Positions 52,576-61,229 of a DNA stretch of 64,000 bases are shown here, piece by piece; positions within the stretch are counted from its first letter, which is position 1; each line of letters opens with the position of its first letter. Origin of the DNA: Nocardioides faecalis (lineage in GTDB: Bacteria > Actinomycetota > Actinomycetes > Propionibacteriales > Nocardioidaceae). The DNA is taken from assembly GCF_018388425.1 (NCBI RefSeq), contig NZ_CP074406.1, positions 1 through 64,000 on the forward strand. The letters are read 5' to 3'. The position numbers were made by a program, and so were the translations under genes. The notes under the pieces are model-generated. The model was not told the DNA's origin. It did no database searches and was given only the letters and a program-made list of their open reading frames with translations.

Positions 52576-54975
52576 TCAGGCCCCGGCGTACTCGCGGTCC
52601 TTGTCGTCCTTGTCGTCCTTGTCGTCCTTGTCGTCCTTGGCGTCGTGGGCGTGGACGTTGACCGGCACGGAGTCGCGCTCCAGGGACTCGCCCTCGACGT
52701 CGACGTTCGGCAGGATCCGGTCCAGCCACTTCGGCAGCCACCAGACCTTGTCGCCGATCACGTAGATCAGCGACGGGATCAGCACCATCCGCACGACGAA
52801 GGCGTCGAAGACGATGGCCAGCGCGAGGGCGAAGCCCATCGACTTGATGATCGCGTCGTCCTCGAGGACGAAGCCGGAGAAGACCGCGATCATGATCGCC
52901 GCGGCGGCGGTGACCACCCGGGCGCTGTTGCGGAACCCGTCGACGACGGCCTCGTGGGTCGACAGCCCGTGCACGTGGGCCTCCCGCATCCGGGTGACCA
53001 GGAAGACCTGGTAGTCCATCGCCAGGCCGAACACCACGCCGATCACGAAGATCGGGATGAAGCTGACGATCGGCTGGCCCTCGAAGATCCCGAACCAGCC
53101 CTCCTGGAAGATCGCCACGGTCGCGCCCAGCGTGGCCAGCACCGAGAGCAGGAAGCCCAGGGTGGCGGTCAGCGGGATCAGGATGGAGCGGAACACCAGC
53201 GTCAGCAGGATGAACGCCAGGCCGATGACCACCGCCAGGTAGACCGGCAGGGCGCCGTTGAGCTGGTCGGAGACGTCCGTGGTGATCGCGGTGAGCCCCG
53301 TGACGCCGACGGTGGTCCCGGTGGCGGCCTCGATGTCACCCTCGGTGTCGCGCAGGGTGTCGAGCAGGTCCAGGGTGGCCGGGTCGTCGGGGCCCGAGGT
53401 CGGCGTGAGCTGGATGATCGCGCCGGTCGCGGGACCGGTCGGGGCGCCGTCCTTGCCCAGCGGTGCGTTGGTCGCCACCATCTGGGCGTTGGCGACCTCG
53501 TCCTGCTCCGAGGCCCAGGCGACGACCTCGTTGAAGGCGGCGGTGCGCTCGTCGTCGTCGTCGATGTCGCGGCCGTCGACGACCACCACGAACGGGCCCT
53601 GGCGGCCGGGGCCGAAGGCCTCCTCGGTGAGGTCGGCGGCCTTGCGCTCGGTGGTCTCGCTCGGTGCGGTGCTGTCGCTGGGGAACGCCAGGTACATCTG
53701 CGAGATCGGCACGGCGATCGCGCCGAGCACCACCACGACGGCCACGATCCAGGCGACGGGCGCCTTCGCCAGCACGCGGGCCCACCGCACGCCGTTGTTC
53801 AGGACACGGCCGTGGTCGTCGCGCTTCGGGTTGTAGCGGCGGAACCGCCCGGCGAACGCCTTCGACTTCGTCATGCCCAGGATCGCGGGCAGGAGGGTGA
53901 GCGCGACCAGCACCGCGATCAGCACGGTCGCCGCCGCCGCGAGACCCATCGTGGTGAGGAACGGGATGCCGACGACCGACAGTGCGGCGAGCGCGATGAG
54001 GACGGTCAGGCCGGCGAAGACCACGGCCGAGCCGGCGGTGCCGACCGCGATGCCGGCGGCGTGGCGCCGGTCGTCGGTGTGGTGCAGCTCGGTGCGGTAG
54101 CGGGCCAGGATGAAGAGCGTGTAGTCGATGCCGACCGCCAGCCCGATCATCGTGGACAGCGCGGTGGTGGAGGAGTTGAGGTCCATGAACGCGGTCATCG
54201 CGCTCACGCCGGCCAGGCTCAGGCCGACGCCGAAGATCGCGTTGACCAGCGGCAGGCCGGCGGCCATGAAGGAGCCGAAGGTCAGCAGCAGCACGAGCAG
54301 CGCGATGCCGAGGCCGATCAGCTCGGCGGTGCCGCCGGGCGTCTCGAAGACGGCCATGCCCTGGCCGTTGGCCTCGACGGTGAGGCCGGACTCGTCGCTG
54401 GTCTCGGCCAGCAGCTCCTTGAGCTCCTCCACCGAGGTCGGCTTGAGGTCGCCGACGGACTCGACGTCCCACTCGAACGACAAGGTGCCGATCCGGCCGT
54501 CCTTCGACAGCGGGGAGAGCGCAGCGGCGTTGTCGCGCGCCTGCGCCACGTCACCGCCGGCCGCCTTGGCGCCCTTGACGAAGGACTTCTCCAGCTGCTC
54601 GGCCGCGACCGTGGGGTCGGCCAGGCCGGCCTGCGGGGCCTCGGGGTCCATCTGCGGCAGCTCGGGGATCGCGGCGATCAGGCCGGCGATGGCGTCGGCG
54701 TACTCCGGCTCGTCCAAGGTGCTGCCCTCGGGCGCGGCGACGACCACGTTGACCGTGGCGTCGTCGAAGGCGCTGCCCGCGTCGGGGAACAGCTCCTGCT
54801 GCATGTCCGCAGCCTTCTCCGAGGGGATCCCGGGGATCGTGAACTCGTCGCTGAACGGCTTGGCGGCCGAGGCGGCGATGGCGCCGACGGCGACGATGAG
54901 CACCAGCCATCCGGCGATGAAGAGCGGCCAGCGCCGGAAGGCGGTGGAGCCGAGTCGGTAGAGCAGGCGGGCCAT
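52576..54975 (-). CDS. MMPL family RND-type transporter
   Basis: A 799-residue exporter with the usual 11-12 helices in two halves, each with a large extracytoplasmic domain. The start MARLLYRLGSTAFRRWPLFI and the conserved IGLAVGIDYTLFILARYRTE (first half) and GVVFGLAMDYQVFLVTRMRE (second half) match the MMPL/RND proton-relay regions. Relatives export lipids or hydrophobic compounds. The cytoplasmic C-terminus is a KDDK repeat (four 9-nt units TTGTCGTCC at 52601-52636 on the plus strand). The TetR gene 66 bp upstream on the same strand is the likely regulator. Confidence 0.94.
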   Translation of the reverse strand: MARLLYRLGSTAFRRWPLFIAGWLVLIVAVGAIAASAAKPFSDEFTIPGIPSEKAADMQQELFPDAGSAFDDATVNVVVAAPEGSTLDEPEYADAIAGLIAAIPELPQMDPEAPQAGLADPTVAAEQLEKSFVKGAKAAGGDVAQARDNAAALSPLSKDGRIGTLSFEWDVESVGDLKPTSVEELKELLAETSDESGLTVEANGQGMAVFETPGGTAELIGLGIALLVLLLTFGSFMAAGLPLVNAIFGVGLSLAGVSAMTAFMDLNSSTTALSTMIGLAVGIDYTLFILARYRTELHHTDDRRHAAGIAVGTAGSAVVFAGLTVLIALAALSVVGIPFLTTMGLAAAATVLIAVLVALTLLPAILGMTKSKAFAGRFRRYNPKRDDHGRVLNNGVRWARVLAKAPVAWIVAVVVVLGAIAVPISQMYLAFPSDSTAPSETTERKAADLTEEAFGPGRQGPFVVVVDGRDIDDDDERTAAFNEVVAWASEQDEVANAQMVATNAPLGKDGAPTGPATGAIIQLTPTSGPDDPATLDLLDTLRDTEGDIEAATGTTVGVTGLTAITTDVSDQLNGALPVYLAVVIGLAFILLTLVFRSILIPLTATLGFLLSVLATLGATVAIFQEGWFGIFEGQPIVSFIPIFVIGVVFGLAMDYQVFLVTRMREAHVHGLSTHEAVVDGFRNSARVVTAAAAIMIAVFSGFVLEDDAIIKSMGFALALAIVFDAFVVRMVLIPSLIYVIGDKVWWLPKWLDRILPNVDVEGESLERDSVPVNVHAHDAKDDKDDKDDKDDKDREYAGA

Positions 54976-55041
54976 GGTCAGGTCTCTCCTGGGTGCGTCG
55001 TGCGCCGGGGGTTCACCGGCCGCGCGGGTGGGGTGCGGGGG

Positions 55042-55632
55042 TCAGCTGAGCACGGCGCGGGCGTCGATGACCGCGTCGTGGAAGTGCTCGGAGAAGGGGC
55101 GGTCCGGCTGGGCCTCGGCACGCTCGGCGGCGTTGTCGAAGATCGCGACCACGAGGTTGGTCAGCAGCCGGGCGCGGGCGGGGTTGAAGGCGTCGCCCTC
55201 GCGCTGCTGCATGAGGTCGACGAACTCGTCGGTGATCGCCGTGAAGCGCTCGTGCACCAGCTTGATCAGTACGACGTCGCTGAGGATGGCGTTGCGGCTC
55301 GCCGAGAACATCTCGTCGGTGGTGTGCGCGGCGATCATGTCCGCGGCCAGCGCCAGCGCGTCGGCGAGCAGGTTGCCTGTCGGGCCGCCGGCGACGAACA
55401 CCTCCGCCTGCTCGCGGTCCAGGTACAGGGGCGGGCCCAGCACGATCTCGGCCTTGCCGTCGAAGTAGTTGAACACGGTGCGCCGCGAGACCCCGGCCTC
55501 CTCGGCGAGGTCGTCGACGGTCCAGCCGTCGTACCCCTTGTCCAGCGTCAGCCGCAGCGCGCACTGCTGCAGACGCTGCGCGGTCTGGTGCCGCTTGGCC
55601 TGACGGCGGTTGGGGGTGGCGGGCACGGGCAC
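55042..55632 (-). CDS. TetR/AcrR family regulator of the MMPL gene
   Basis: A 196-residue regulator with start GTG 55632 (MPVPATPNRRQAKRHQT); GTG 55626 is equally possible. The upstream in-frame ATG (55683) would place the operator-like repeat (55639-55661) inside the coding sequence, so it is less likely. The helix-turn-helix is in WTVDDLAEEAGVSRRTVFNY (about 38-57). The C-terminal domain is of unknown ligand. It precedes the MMPL gene on the same strand, divergent from the NfeD gene. Confidence 0.88.
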   Translation of the reverse strand: MPVPATPNRRQAKRHQTAQRLQQCALRLTLDKGYDGWTVDDLAEEAGVSRRTVFNYFDGKAEIVLGPPLYLDREQAEVFVAGGPTGNLLADALALAADMIAAHTTDEMFSASRNAILSDVVLIKLVHERFTAITDEFVDLMQQREGDAFNPARARLLTNLVVAIFDNAAERAEAQPDRPFSEHFHDAVIDARAVLS

Positions 55633-55638
55633 GATTCT

Positions 55639-55661
55639 TGCACTGCCCCCCAAAAAGTGCA
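55639..55661. promoter_or_regulatory. Candidate TetR operator in the TetR/NfeD divergent promoter
   Basis: TGCACT (55639-55644) and AGTGCA (55656-55661) form a perfect 6-bp inverted repeat with an 11-bp spacer, ending 6 bp upstream of the regulator start. Its position suits autoregulation of the TetR-MMPL operon. Confidence 0.55.
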
Positions 55662-55740
55662 CAAATGTGATGCCGGTCACCATCTCCGCGCGCCGCGTTC
55701 CCGGCTACGATCGCCGCATCCCACTATCCCCGGAGGGTTC

Positions 55741-56238
55741 GTGACCGTCTTCCTGGTCGTCGGCATCGTCGGCATCGTCGTGCTCGCCCTGTCCCTGGTG
55801 GTCGGCGACCTCTTCGACGGAGCCTTCGACGCCCTCGAGGGGGACTGGATCTCCACCGCCGTCATCGGCGGCTTCGTCTCCGCCTTCGGCTTCGGCGGGG
55901 CGGCCGCCGACGGCGCCGGGCTGCCCCTGCCGCTCGCGCTGGGGGTCGGCGCCGGCTCCGGGCTCGTGGTCGGCTGGTTCGCCTGGTGGCTGACCCGCCT
56001 GGTCAAGGACAGTCCCAGCGACGCCACGCCCTCGATCACCGACTCCGTCGGTCGCTCCGCGCGCGTGGTCACCGACATCCCCGCCGACGGGTACGGCGTG
56101 GTCCGCGTCGTGGTCGGCGGGCACACCATGCAGGTCAACGCCAGCGCGCTGCAGCCCATCCCCGCCGGCGCGACCGTCGACGTCACCGGGGTGCTGTCCC
56201 CGACCGCGGTGAGCGTCACCCAGGTCTGGCAACCCTGA
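55741..56238 (+). CDS. NfeD-like membrane protein
   Basis: A 165-residue protein (GTG 55741, GGAGGG upstream) with two to three N-terminal membrane segments (FLVVGIVGIVVLALSLVVG, then a Gly-rich pair) and a C-terminal OB-fold (ITDSVGRSARVVTDIPADGY, GHTMQVNASALQPIPAGATV). NfeD proteins pair with flotillin/SPFH proteins; here the flotillin gene follows after 94 bp. A role in membrane microdomain organisation is inferred from the pairing. Confidence 0.88.
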   Translation: MTVFLVVGIVGIVVLALSLVVGDLFDGAFDALEGDWISTAVIGGFVSAFGFGGAAADGAGLPLPLALGVGAGSGLVVGWFAWWLTRLVKDSPSDATPSITDSVGRSARVVTDIPADGYGVVRVVVGGHTMQVNASALQPIPAGATVDVTGVLSPTAVSVTQVWQP

Positions 56239-56332
56239 GCCACCCGGCTGCCCCGAGCTCGACCCGCGGCGCCCACCCGGCACCGCACCCAGCCCCGCAC
56301 CACCCACCCCGCCCCGAGTGAAAGTGGAGTTC

Positions 56333-57859
56333 ATGAGCTCATCCGTCCTGGTGCCGATCGCCGGCATCGTCGTCCTGCTCGTCCTGCTGGTGCTGCTGGT
56401 CACCAGCCGCTACAAGGTGGCCGGGCCCAACCAGGCGTTCATCGTCACCGGCCGCAAGGGCAAGGCGGTGATCAACCCGGAGACCGGCGAGCTGTCCACC
56501 GACCTGTCCGGGCAGAAGGTCGTGCTCGGCGGCGGCGTCTTCGTGGTGCCGTTCGTGCAGAAGCTGGCCACGATGGACCTCTCCAGCCGCCGCATCTCGG
56601 TGCAGATCCGCGGCGCGGTCTCCGGGCAGGGCATCAAGCTCAACCTGGACGGGGTCGCGATCGTGAAGGTCGGCGGCAACGCCGACCAGATCCGGCTGGC
56701 CGCCCAGCGGTTCCTCTCCCAGCAGGCCGACATCGAGCCGTTCACCCAGGAGGTGCTCGCCGGCGCGCTGCGCTCGATCGTCGGCGGCCTGACGGTGGAG
56801 CAGATCATCCGTGACCGCGCCGCGTTCGCGCAGCGTGTCGCCGACGAGTCGGAGAGCTCGCTGACCGGGCAGGGCCTGATCCTGGACGCCTTCCAGATCC
56901 AGGACGTCACCGACGACGGCACCTACCTGGCCGACCTCGGTCGCCCCGAGGCCGCGCGCATCGAGCAGGCCGCCTCCATCGCCGAGGCCGAGGCCCGCCG
57001 GGCCGCCGAGCAGGCCCGGATCCGCGCCGAGGAGGAGATCGCCATCGCCCAGCGCCAGCTCGCGCTGAAGCAGGCCGAGATCAAGTCCGAGACCGACGCC
57101 GCCTCCGCGCAGGCCGCCGCCGCCGGCCCGCTGGCCCAGGCCGACCGCGACCAGGCGATCCTGCTGGAGCAGGAGAAGGTCGCCGTGCGCCAGGCCGCGC
57201 TGACCGAGCGCCAGCTCGAGACCCAGGTCCGCAAGCCCGCCGACGCCGAGCGCTACCGCGTCGAGCAGGAGGCCGAGGCACGTCGTACGGCGGAGATCGC
57301 GGCGGCCGACGCCCGCAAGGCCTCGACCATCGCCGCCGCCCAGGCCAAGGCCGAGGAGACCCAGCTGTCCGGTGAGGCGGAGAAGGCGCGGCGTGCCGCG
57401 CTCGCCGAGGCGGAGGCCATCGAGGGCATCAAGCGCGGTGAGGCCGAGAAGGGCCGCCGTGTGGCCGAGGCCGACGCGCTGCGCGCCGAGGGTGAGGCGC
57501 AGGCCGCCGCGACGCTGGCCATCGGTCAGGCCGAGGCCGAGGCGATGGACAAGCGCGCCGAGGCGTTCGCGCACTACAACGACGCCGCCGTGCTGCAGAT
57601 GCTGATCGAGGTGCTGCCGCAGATCGCCAAGGAGGTCGCCTCCCCGATCGCCGCGATCGACCAGCTCACCATCCTGTCCACCGACGGCGCCGGCGCGCTG
57701 CCCAAGCAGGTCACCGACAACGTCACCCAGACGCTGCAGATGCTCAAGACCTCCACCGGTCTGGACCTGGAGTCGCTGATCCACCGTTCGGTCGACAAGG
57801 CCGCGACCGGCATGGGCGTCGTGGAGCGCAAGCCCGCTCCCGCCGACCCGCCGGCCTGA
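56333..57859 (+). CDS. Flotillin-like SPFH/Band 7 protein
   Basis: Start ATG 56333 (MSSSVLVPIAGIVVLLVLL), with GTGGAG 4 nt upstream; an in-frame GTG 5 codons earlier is less likely. The 508-residue protein has an N-terminal membrane helix, the SPFH domain (about 30-190) with FVVPFVQKLATMDLSSRRIS and VLAGALRSIVGGLTVEQI, and a long Ala/Glu coiled coil (about 215-430) with EAEARRAAEQARIRAEEEIA. The tail has KQVTDNVTQTLQMLK. Flotillins scaffold membrane microdomains. It is the downstream partner of the NfeD gene and is followed by a strong terminator. Confidence 0.95.
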   Translation: MSSSVLVPIAGIVVLLVLLVLLVTSRYKVAGPNQAFIVTGRKGKAVINPETGELSTDLSGQKVVLGGGVFVVPFVQKLATMDLSSRRISVQIRGAVSGQGIKLNLDGVAIVKVGGNADQIRLAAQRFLSQQADIEPFTQEVLAGALRSIVGGLTVEQIIRDRAAFAQRVADESESSLTGQGLILDAFQIQDVTDDGTYLADLGRPEAARIEQAASIAEAEARRAAEQARIRAEEEIAIAQRQLALKQAEIKSETDAASAQAAAAGPLAQADRDQAILLEQEKVAVRQAALTERQLETQVRKPADAERYRVEQEAEARRTAEIAAADARKASTIAAAQAKAEETQLSGEAEKARRAALAEAEAIEGIKRGEAEKGRRVAEADALRAEGEAQAAATLAIGQAEAEAMDKRAEAFAHYNDAAVLQMLIEVLPQIAKEVASPIAAIDQLTILSTDGAGALPKQVTDNVTQTLQMLKTSTGLDLESLIHRSVDKAATGMGVVERKPAPADPPA

Positions 57860-57880
57860 CCCGCCTGCCTGAACCGCCTG

Positions 57881-57922
57881 CCGACGACCCGCCGCCGACC
57901 GCGGCGGGTCGTCGGGTTTTCC
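57881..57922 (+). terminator. Intrinsic terminator of the NfeD-flotillin operon
   Basis: A perfect 15-bp stem (57881-57895 with 57901-57915), 5-nt loop, then GTTTTCC. It lies about 20 nt after the flotillin stop. Confidence 0.88.
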
Positions 57923-57991
57923 TCCTGCGACGCCCACGCCCCGCGGCGCGGGGGTGTTGTCCGCGCGGGCGCGGCGCAGGATGCTGTGCCG

Positions 57992-59350
57992 ATGGCCGAC
58001 CGCGCGCTGCTCCCGCCCCTGCCCGACGCCTTCTCCGACCGACTGACCACCGCACGCTCGTACGCGACCTGGCTGCTCGCCCACGGCGTGCAACGGCGGC
58101 TGCTGACCCGCGCGGCGGCCCGCGGCGACCTGATCGCACGGCTCTCGGTGGACCCGCAGGTGGTCGCGGACCCGTTCGCCACCTACGAGCAGCTGCGCGC
58201 CCGCGGCCCGCTGAGCGACAACGGCCTGGTGCACGGCACCGTCGACCACGCGGTGTGCAACGAGGTGCTGCGCAGCGACGCGTTCAACACCGGCGGCGGG
58301 CACGCGGAGCTGCCGGTGCCGCTGCGCCGGCTGTTGCACCGGCTGCTCGACCCGGCCGCGCTGGGCCCGATCGACCCGCCGTCGATGCTCGTGGTGGACC
58401 CTCCGGTGCACACGCACTACCGCAAGCAGGTGGCCCGGGCCTTCACCGCGCGCAAGGTCGGCCGCCTGGCCGACCGGGTGGAGGTGGTGGCTGAGCGGCT
58501 GCTCGACGAGCTGGCTGGCACCGACGAGTTCGACCTGGTCGAGCGCTACGCCTCGCTGCTCCCGGTGGCGGTGATCGCCGACCTGCTCGGGGTCTCCGAG
58601 GCCGACCACGGCCTGCTGCTGGAGCTGGGCAACCGGGCCGCCGTGACGCTGGACCCCGCGCTGACCTGGCGGCAGTACCGCACCGCCGACACCGCGCTGC
58701 GCGACATGCACCGCTGGTTCGCCGACCACGTCGCCTCGCTGCGCCGCGAGCCCGGGGACGACCTGATCAGCCAGCTCGCCACCGACACCGGCCCGGACGC
58801 CCTGGACGAGGTCGCGCTGCACCAGGTCGGCCTGCTGGTGCTCGGCGCCGGGTTCGAGACCACGGTGAACCTGATCGGCAACGCCGTCGTACTGCTCGAC
58901 GCGCACCCCGACCAGCTGGCCTGGCTGCTGGCCGACGACGAGCGCTGGCCGGGCGCGGTCGAGGAGGTGCTGCGCCATCAGTCGCCGGTCCAGGTGACGC
59001 TGCGCGCGGCGAACACCGACGTCGAGGTCGCGGGCCACACGCTGCGCAGCGGCAGCGGCGTGCTGCTCTTCCTCGGCGGCGCCAACCGCGACCCGGCGGT
59101 GTTCACCGACCCGGCCGCCTTCGACGTCGCCCGGCCCAACGCGGGCGAGCACCTGGCGTTCTCCGCCGGCGTGCACTTCTGCCTCGGCGCCAGCCTGGCC
59201 CGGCTGGAGACCGCGGTGGCCCTGCGCGTGCTCTACCGCCGCCACCCGCAGCTGCGCCTGGCCGGGGCGCCCGCCCGGCGTCGTACCCGGGTGCTGCGGG
59301 GGTTCGAGCAGCTGCCCGTGACGACGCGGGCGCACAGCAGCGTGGGCTGA
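57992..59350 (+). CDS. Cytochrome P450
   Basis: A 452-residue monooxygenase. Start ATG 57992, about 10 nt after AGGA; an in-frame GTG at 57986 is possible. Class I bacterial P450 features: I-helix VLGAGFETTVNLIGNAV (oxygen-activating Thr), K-helix ExxR in EEVLRHQSPVQ, the LRSGSGVLLFLGGANRDPAVF region, and the heme ligand motif FSAGVHFCLGASLARLE with axial Cys. No ferredoxin is fused; the [3Fe-4S]-type ferredoxin at 61028 may serve it. Position before alkB suggests oxidation of hydrocarbons or lipids; the subfamily is not assigned. Confidence 0.95.
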   Translation: MADRALLPPLPDAFSDRLTTARSYATWLLAHGVQRRLLTRAAARGDLIARLSVDPQVVADPFATYEQLRARGPLSDNGLVHGTVDHAVCNEVLRSDAFNTGGGHAELPVPLRRLLHRLLDPAALGPIDPPSMLVVDPPVHTHYRKQVARAFTARKVGRLADRVEVVAERLLDELAGTDEFDLVERYASLLPVAVIADLLGVSEADHGLLLELGNRAAVTLDPALTWRQYRTADTALRDMHRWFADHVASLRREPGDDLISQLATDTGPDALDEVALHQVGLLVLGAGFETTVNLIGNAVVLLDAHPDQLAWLLADDERWPGAVEEVLRHQSPVQVTLRAANTDVEVAGHTLRSGSGVLLFLGGANRDPAVFTDPAAFDVARPNAGEHLAFSAGVHFCLGASLARLETAVALRVLYRRHPQLRLAGAPARRRTRVLRGFEQLPVTTRAHSSVG

Positions 59351-59369
59351 GCCGCGTCCCCCGCCTCGC

Positions 59370-59424
59370 TTTACAAGTCACAAGGTCTTGTCAAAACCCT
59401 TTACAAGTCATACCTTCTTGTCAA
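59370..59424. promoter_or_regulatory. Twin operator-like repeats before alkB
   Basis: Two near-identical 25-bp elements start at 59370 and 59400, exactly 30 bp apart. Each reads TTTACAAGTCA - 6 bp - CTTGTCAA, an inverted repeat of ACAAG/CTTGT. They lie 36-90 bp upstream of the alkB start. The TetR gene two positions downstream (61230) is the natural candidate to bind them. No -10 box is assigned with confidence. Confidence 0.7.
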
Positions 59425-59460
59425 CGCCATGCTCCGGCTCCGACGCGAAGGCAGGGATCG

Positions 59461-61026
59461 ATGACGACCTCCAGCACCCCTCACCCCGGCACCTCCGGTC
59501 CCGGTGGCCCCGGCCCCACCCGGGTCGCCGGCACCGTCCCCGAGGGCTCCACCGAGCGCTGGAAGGACCGCAAGCGCTACCTGTGGCTCCTCGGCCTGAT
59601 GATCCCCGGCTTCGCGTTGGCCGCATTCGTCGCCTACGCCGAGCTCGGCTGGTCGTGGGTGCTGTGGATCGGCCCGATCCTGGTCTTCGGGGTGATCCCG
59701 GTCCTCGACCTGCTGGCCGGCCTCGACCCGACCAACCCGCCGGACGACGTGATCGAGGAGCTCGAGAACGACCGGTACTACCGGTGGGTCGTGTTCATGT
59801 ACCTGCCGCTGCAGTACCTGGCCTTCTTCGGCGTCATGGCCATGGTCGCCGGGCTCAACCCGATCGCCGAGGTTGCCCAGCTGCTCGGCGTCGAGGGCTG
59901 GGTCGCCACCCACCTCGGCGCCGACCTGGTGCGCGACTTCGACCTGTCCGTGCTGGACAAGGTCGGCCTCGCCGTCTCCCTCGGCATGATCAGCGGCATC
60001 GGCATCAACACCGCCCACGAGCTCGGCCACAAGAAGGAGTCCGTCGAGCGCTGGCTGTCCAAGATCGCCCTGGCGCCGTCGTTCTACGGCCACTTCTACA
60101 TCGAGCACAACCGCGGCCACCACGTCCGCGTGGCCACCCCCGAGGACCCCGCGTCCAGCCGGCTCGGCGAGAACGTCTACTCCTTCTGGTTCCGCAGCGT
60201 CACCGGGTCGCTGAAGAGCGCCTGGCACCTGGAGGCCCGCCGCTACGCCCGCAAGAAGACCCACCCGTTCCACCTCGGCAACGACGTCCTCAACGCCTGG
60301 CTGATGTCGGTGGTGCTGTTCGGTGCCGTCCTCGCGCTGTTCGGCATCGGCACGCTGCCCTACCTGCTGATCCAGATGGTGATCGGCTTCTCGCTGCTGG
60401 AGGTCGTCAACTACCTCGAGCACTACGGCATGAAGCGGCAGAAGGTCGGCACCGGCACCCGGCAGCGCTACGAGCGGGTGCTGCCGATGCACTCGTGGAA
60501 CTCCAACAACATCGTCACCAACGTCTTCCTCTACCACCTGCAGCGCCACAGCGACCACCACGCCAACCCCACCCGGCGCTACCAGACGCTGCGCGACTTC
60601 AAGGAGTCCCCGGCCCTGCCCACCGGCTACGCCGGCATGATCGACCTGGCCCTGGTGCCGCCGCTGTGGCGCAAGGTGATGGACAAGCGGGTGGCCGCGC
60701 ACTTCGACGGCGACATCACCCTGGCCAACATCCAGCCCGGCAAGGAGGCCGCCTACCTGGCGAAGTTCCCGCCGCCCGGTGAGGCCGACACGACCAAGGA
60801 CGACGAGTTCGCGCAGTCCTTCGCCGGCGAGGTGCTCGCCGCCCGCTGCCCGAGCTGTGGCTACGTGTACGACGTCGCCGCCGGTGACGAGCACGAGGGC
60901 TTCGCGGCCGGCACCGCCTGGAACGACATTCCCGACGACTGGTTCTGCCCCGACTGCGGCGTGCGCGACAAGATCGACTTCGTGCCGTTCGACCCCGCCC
61001 TCGAGCAGGTCCGGGCGGAGGCCTGA
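59461..61026 (+). CDS. alkB: Alkane 1-monooxygenase fused to rubredoxin
   Basis: Membrane non-heme di-iron hydroxylase that converts n-alkanes to 1-alkanols, here carrying its own electron donor. The 521-residue protein has six membrane helices with the eight-His set: NTAHELGHKKE, IEHNRGHHVRV, the NYLEHYG segment and LQRHSDHHANP. The last 70 residues are a rubredoxin with two CxxC pairs, CPSCGYVYD and CPDCGVRDK. Such fusions are known in Dietzia, Nocardioides and relatives. The ATG at 59461 lies after the twin operator repeats; ferredoxin follows with 1 nt between stop and start. Confidence 0.96.
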   Translation: MTTSSTPHPGTSGPGGPGPTRVAGTVPEGSTERWKDRKRYLWLLGLMIPGFALAAFVAYAELGWSWVLWIGPILVFGVIPVLDLLAGLDPTNPPDDVIEELENDRYYRWVVFMYLPLQYLAFFGVMAMVAGLNPIAEVAQLLGVEGWVATHLGADLVRDFDLSVLDKVGLAVSLGMISGIGINTAHELGHKKESVERWLSKIALAPSFYGHFYIEHNRGHHVRVATPEDPASSRLGENVYSFWFRSVTGSLKSAWHLEARRYARKKTHPFHLGNDVLNAWLMSVVLFGAVLALFGIGTLPYLLIQMVIGFSLLEVVNYLEHYGMKRQKVGTGTRQRYERVLPMHSWNSNNIVTNVFLYHLQRHSDHHANPTRRYQTLRDFKESPALPTGYAGMIDLALVPPLWRKVMDKRVAAHFDGDITLANIQPGKEAAYLAKFPPPGEADTTKDDEFAQSFAGEVLAARCPSCGYVYDVAAGDEHEGFAAGTAWNDIPDDWFCPDCGVRDKIDFVPFDPALEQVRAEA

Positions 61027-61027
61027 G

Positions 61028-61222
61028 ATGCGCATCGTCGCCGACAAGGGCCGCTGTGAGGGCCTGGGCATGTGCGAGGCCATGGCCGACGACTACTTCG
61101 AGGTCGACGACGACGACGAACTGGTCAACGTCCTGGAGCACTCCCCTCCGGAGCAGGACCGGGCGCACGTCTACGCTGCTGTGCAGGCGTGTCCCGTGCT
61201 CGCACTCACCTTGGAGGGCTGA
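61028..61222 (+). CDS. Ferredoxin, [3Fe-4S]-type
   Basis: A 64-residue single-cluster ferredoxin of the P450-associated type: KGRCEGLGMCEAMADDYFEV gives Cys10 and Cys16, and the C-terminal AVQACPVLALTLEG supplies the third Cys. The ATG at 61028 starts 2 nt after the alkB stop. With a fused rubredoxin on AlkB, this ferredoxin more likely reduces the P450 encoded at 57992. Confidence 0.92.
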   Translation: MRIVADKGRCEGLGMCEAMADDYFEVDDDDELVNVLEHSPPEQDRAHVYAAVQACPVLALTLEG

Positions 61223-61229
61223 ACCCCCG

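Noticed and set aside
52246..56238. 1330-residue open frame on the plus strand
   Set aside because: Runs antisense through the MMPL and TetR genes with repetitive His/Arg/Gly composition; only its last part (from 55741) is the real NfeD-like gene.
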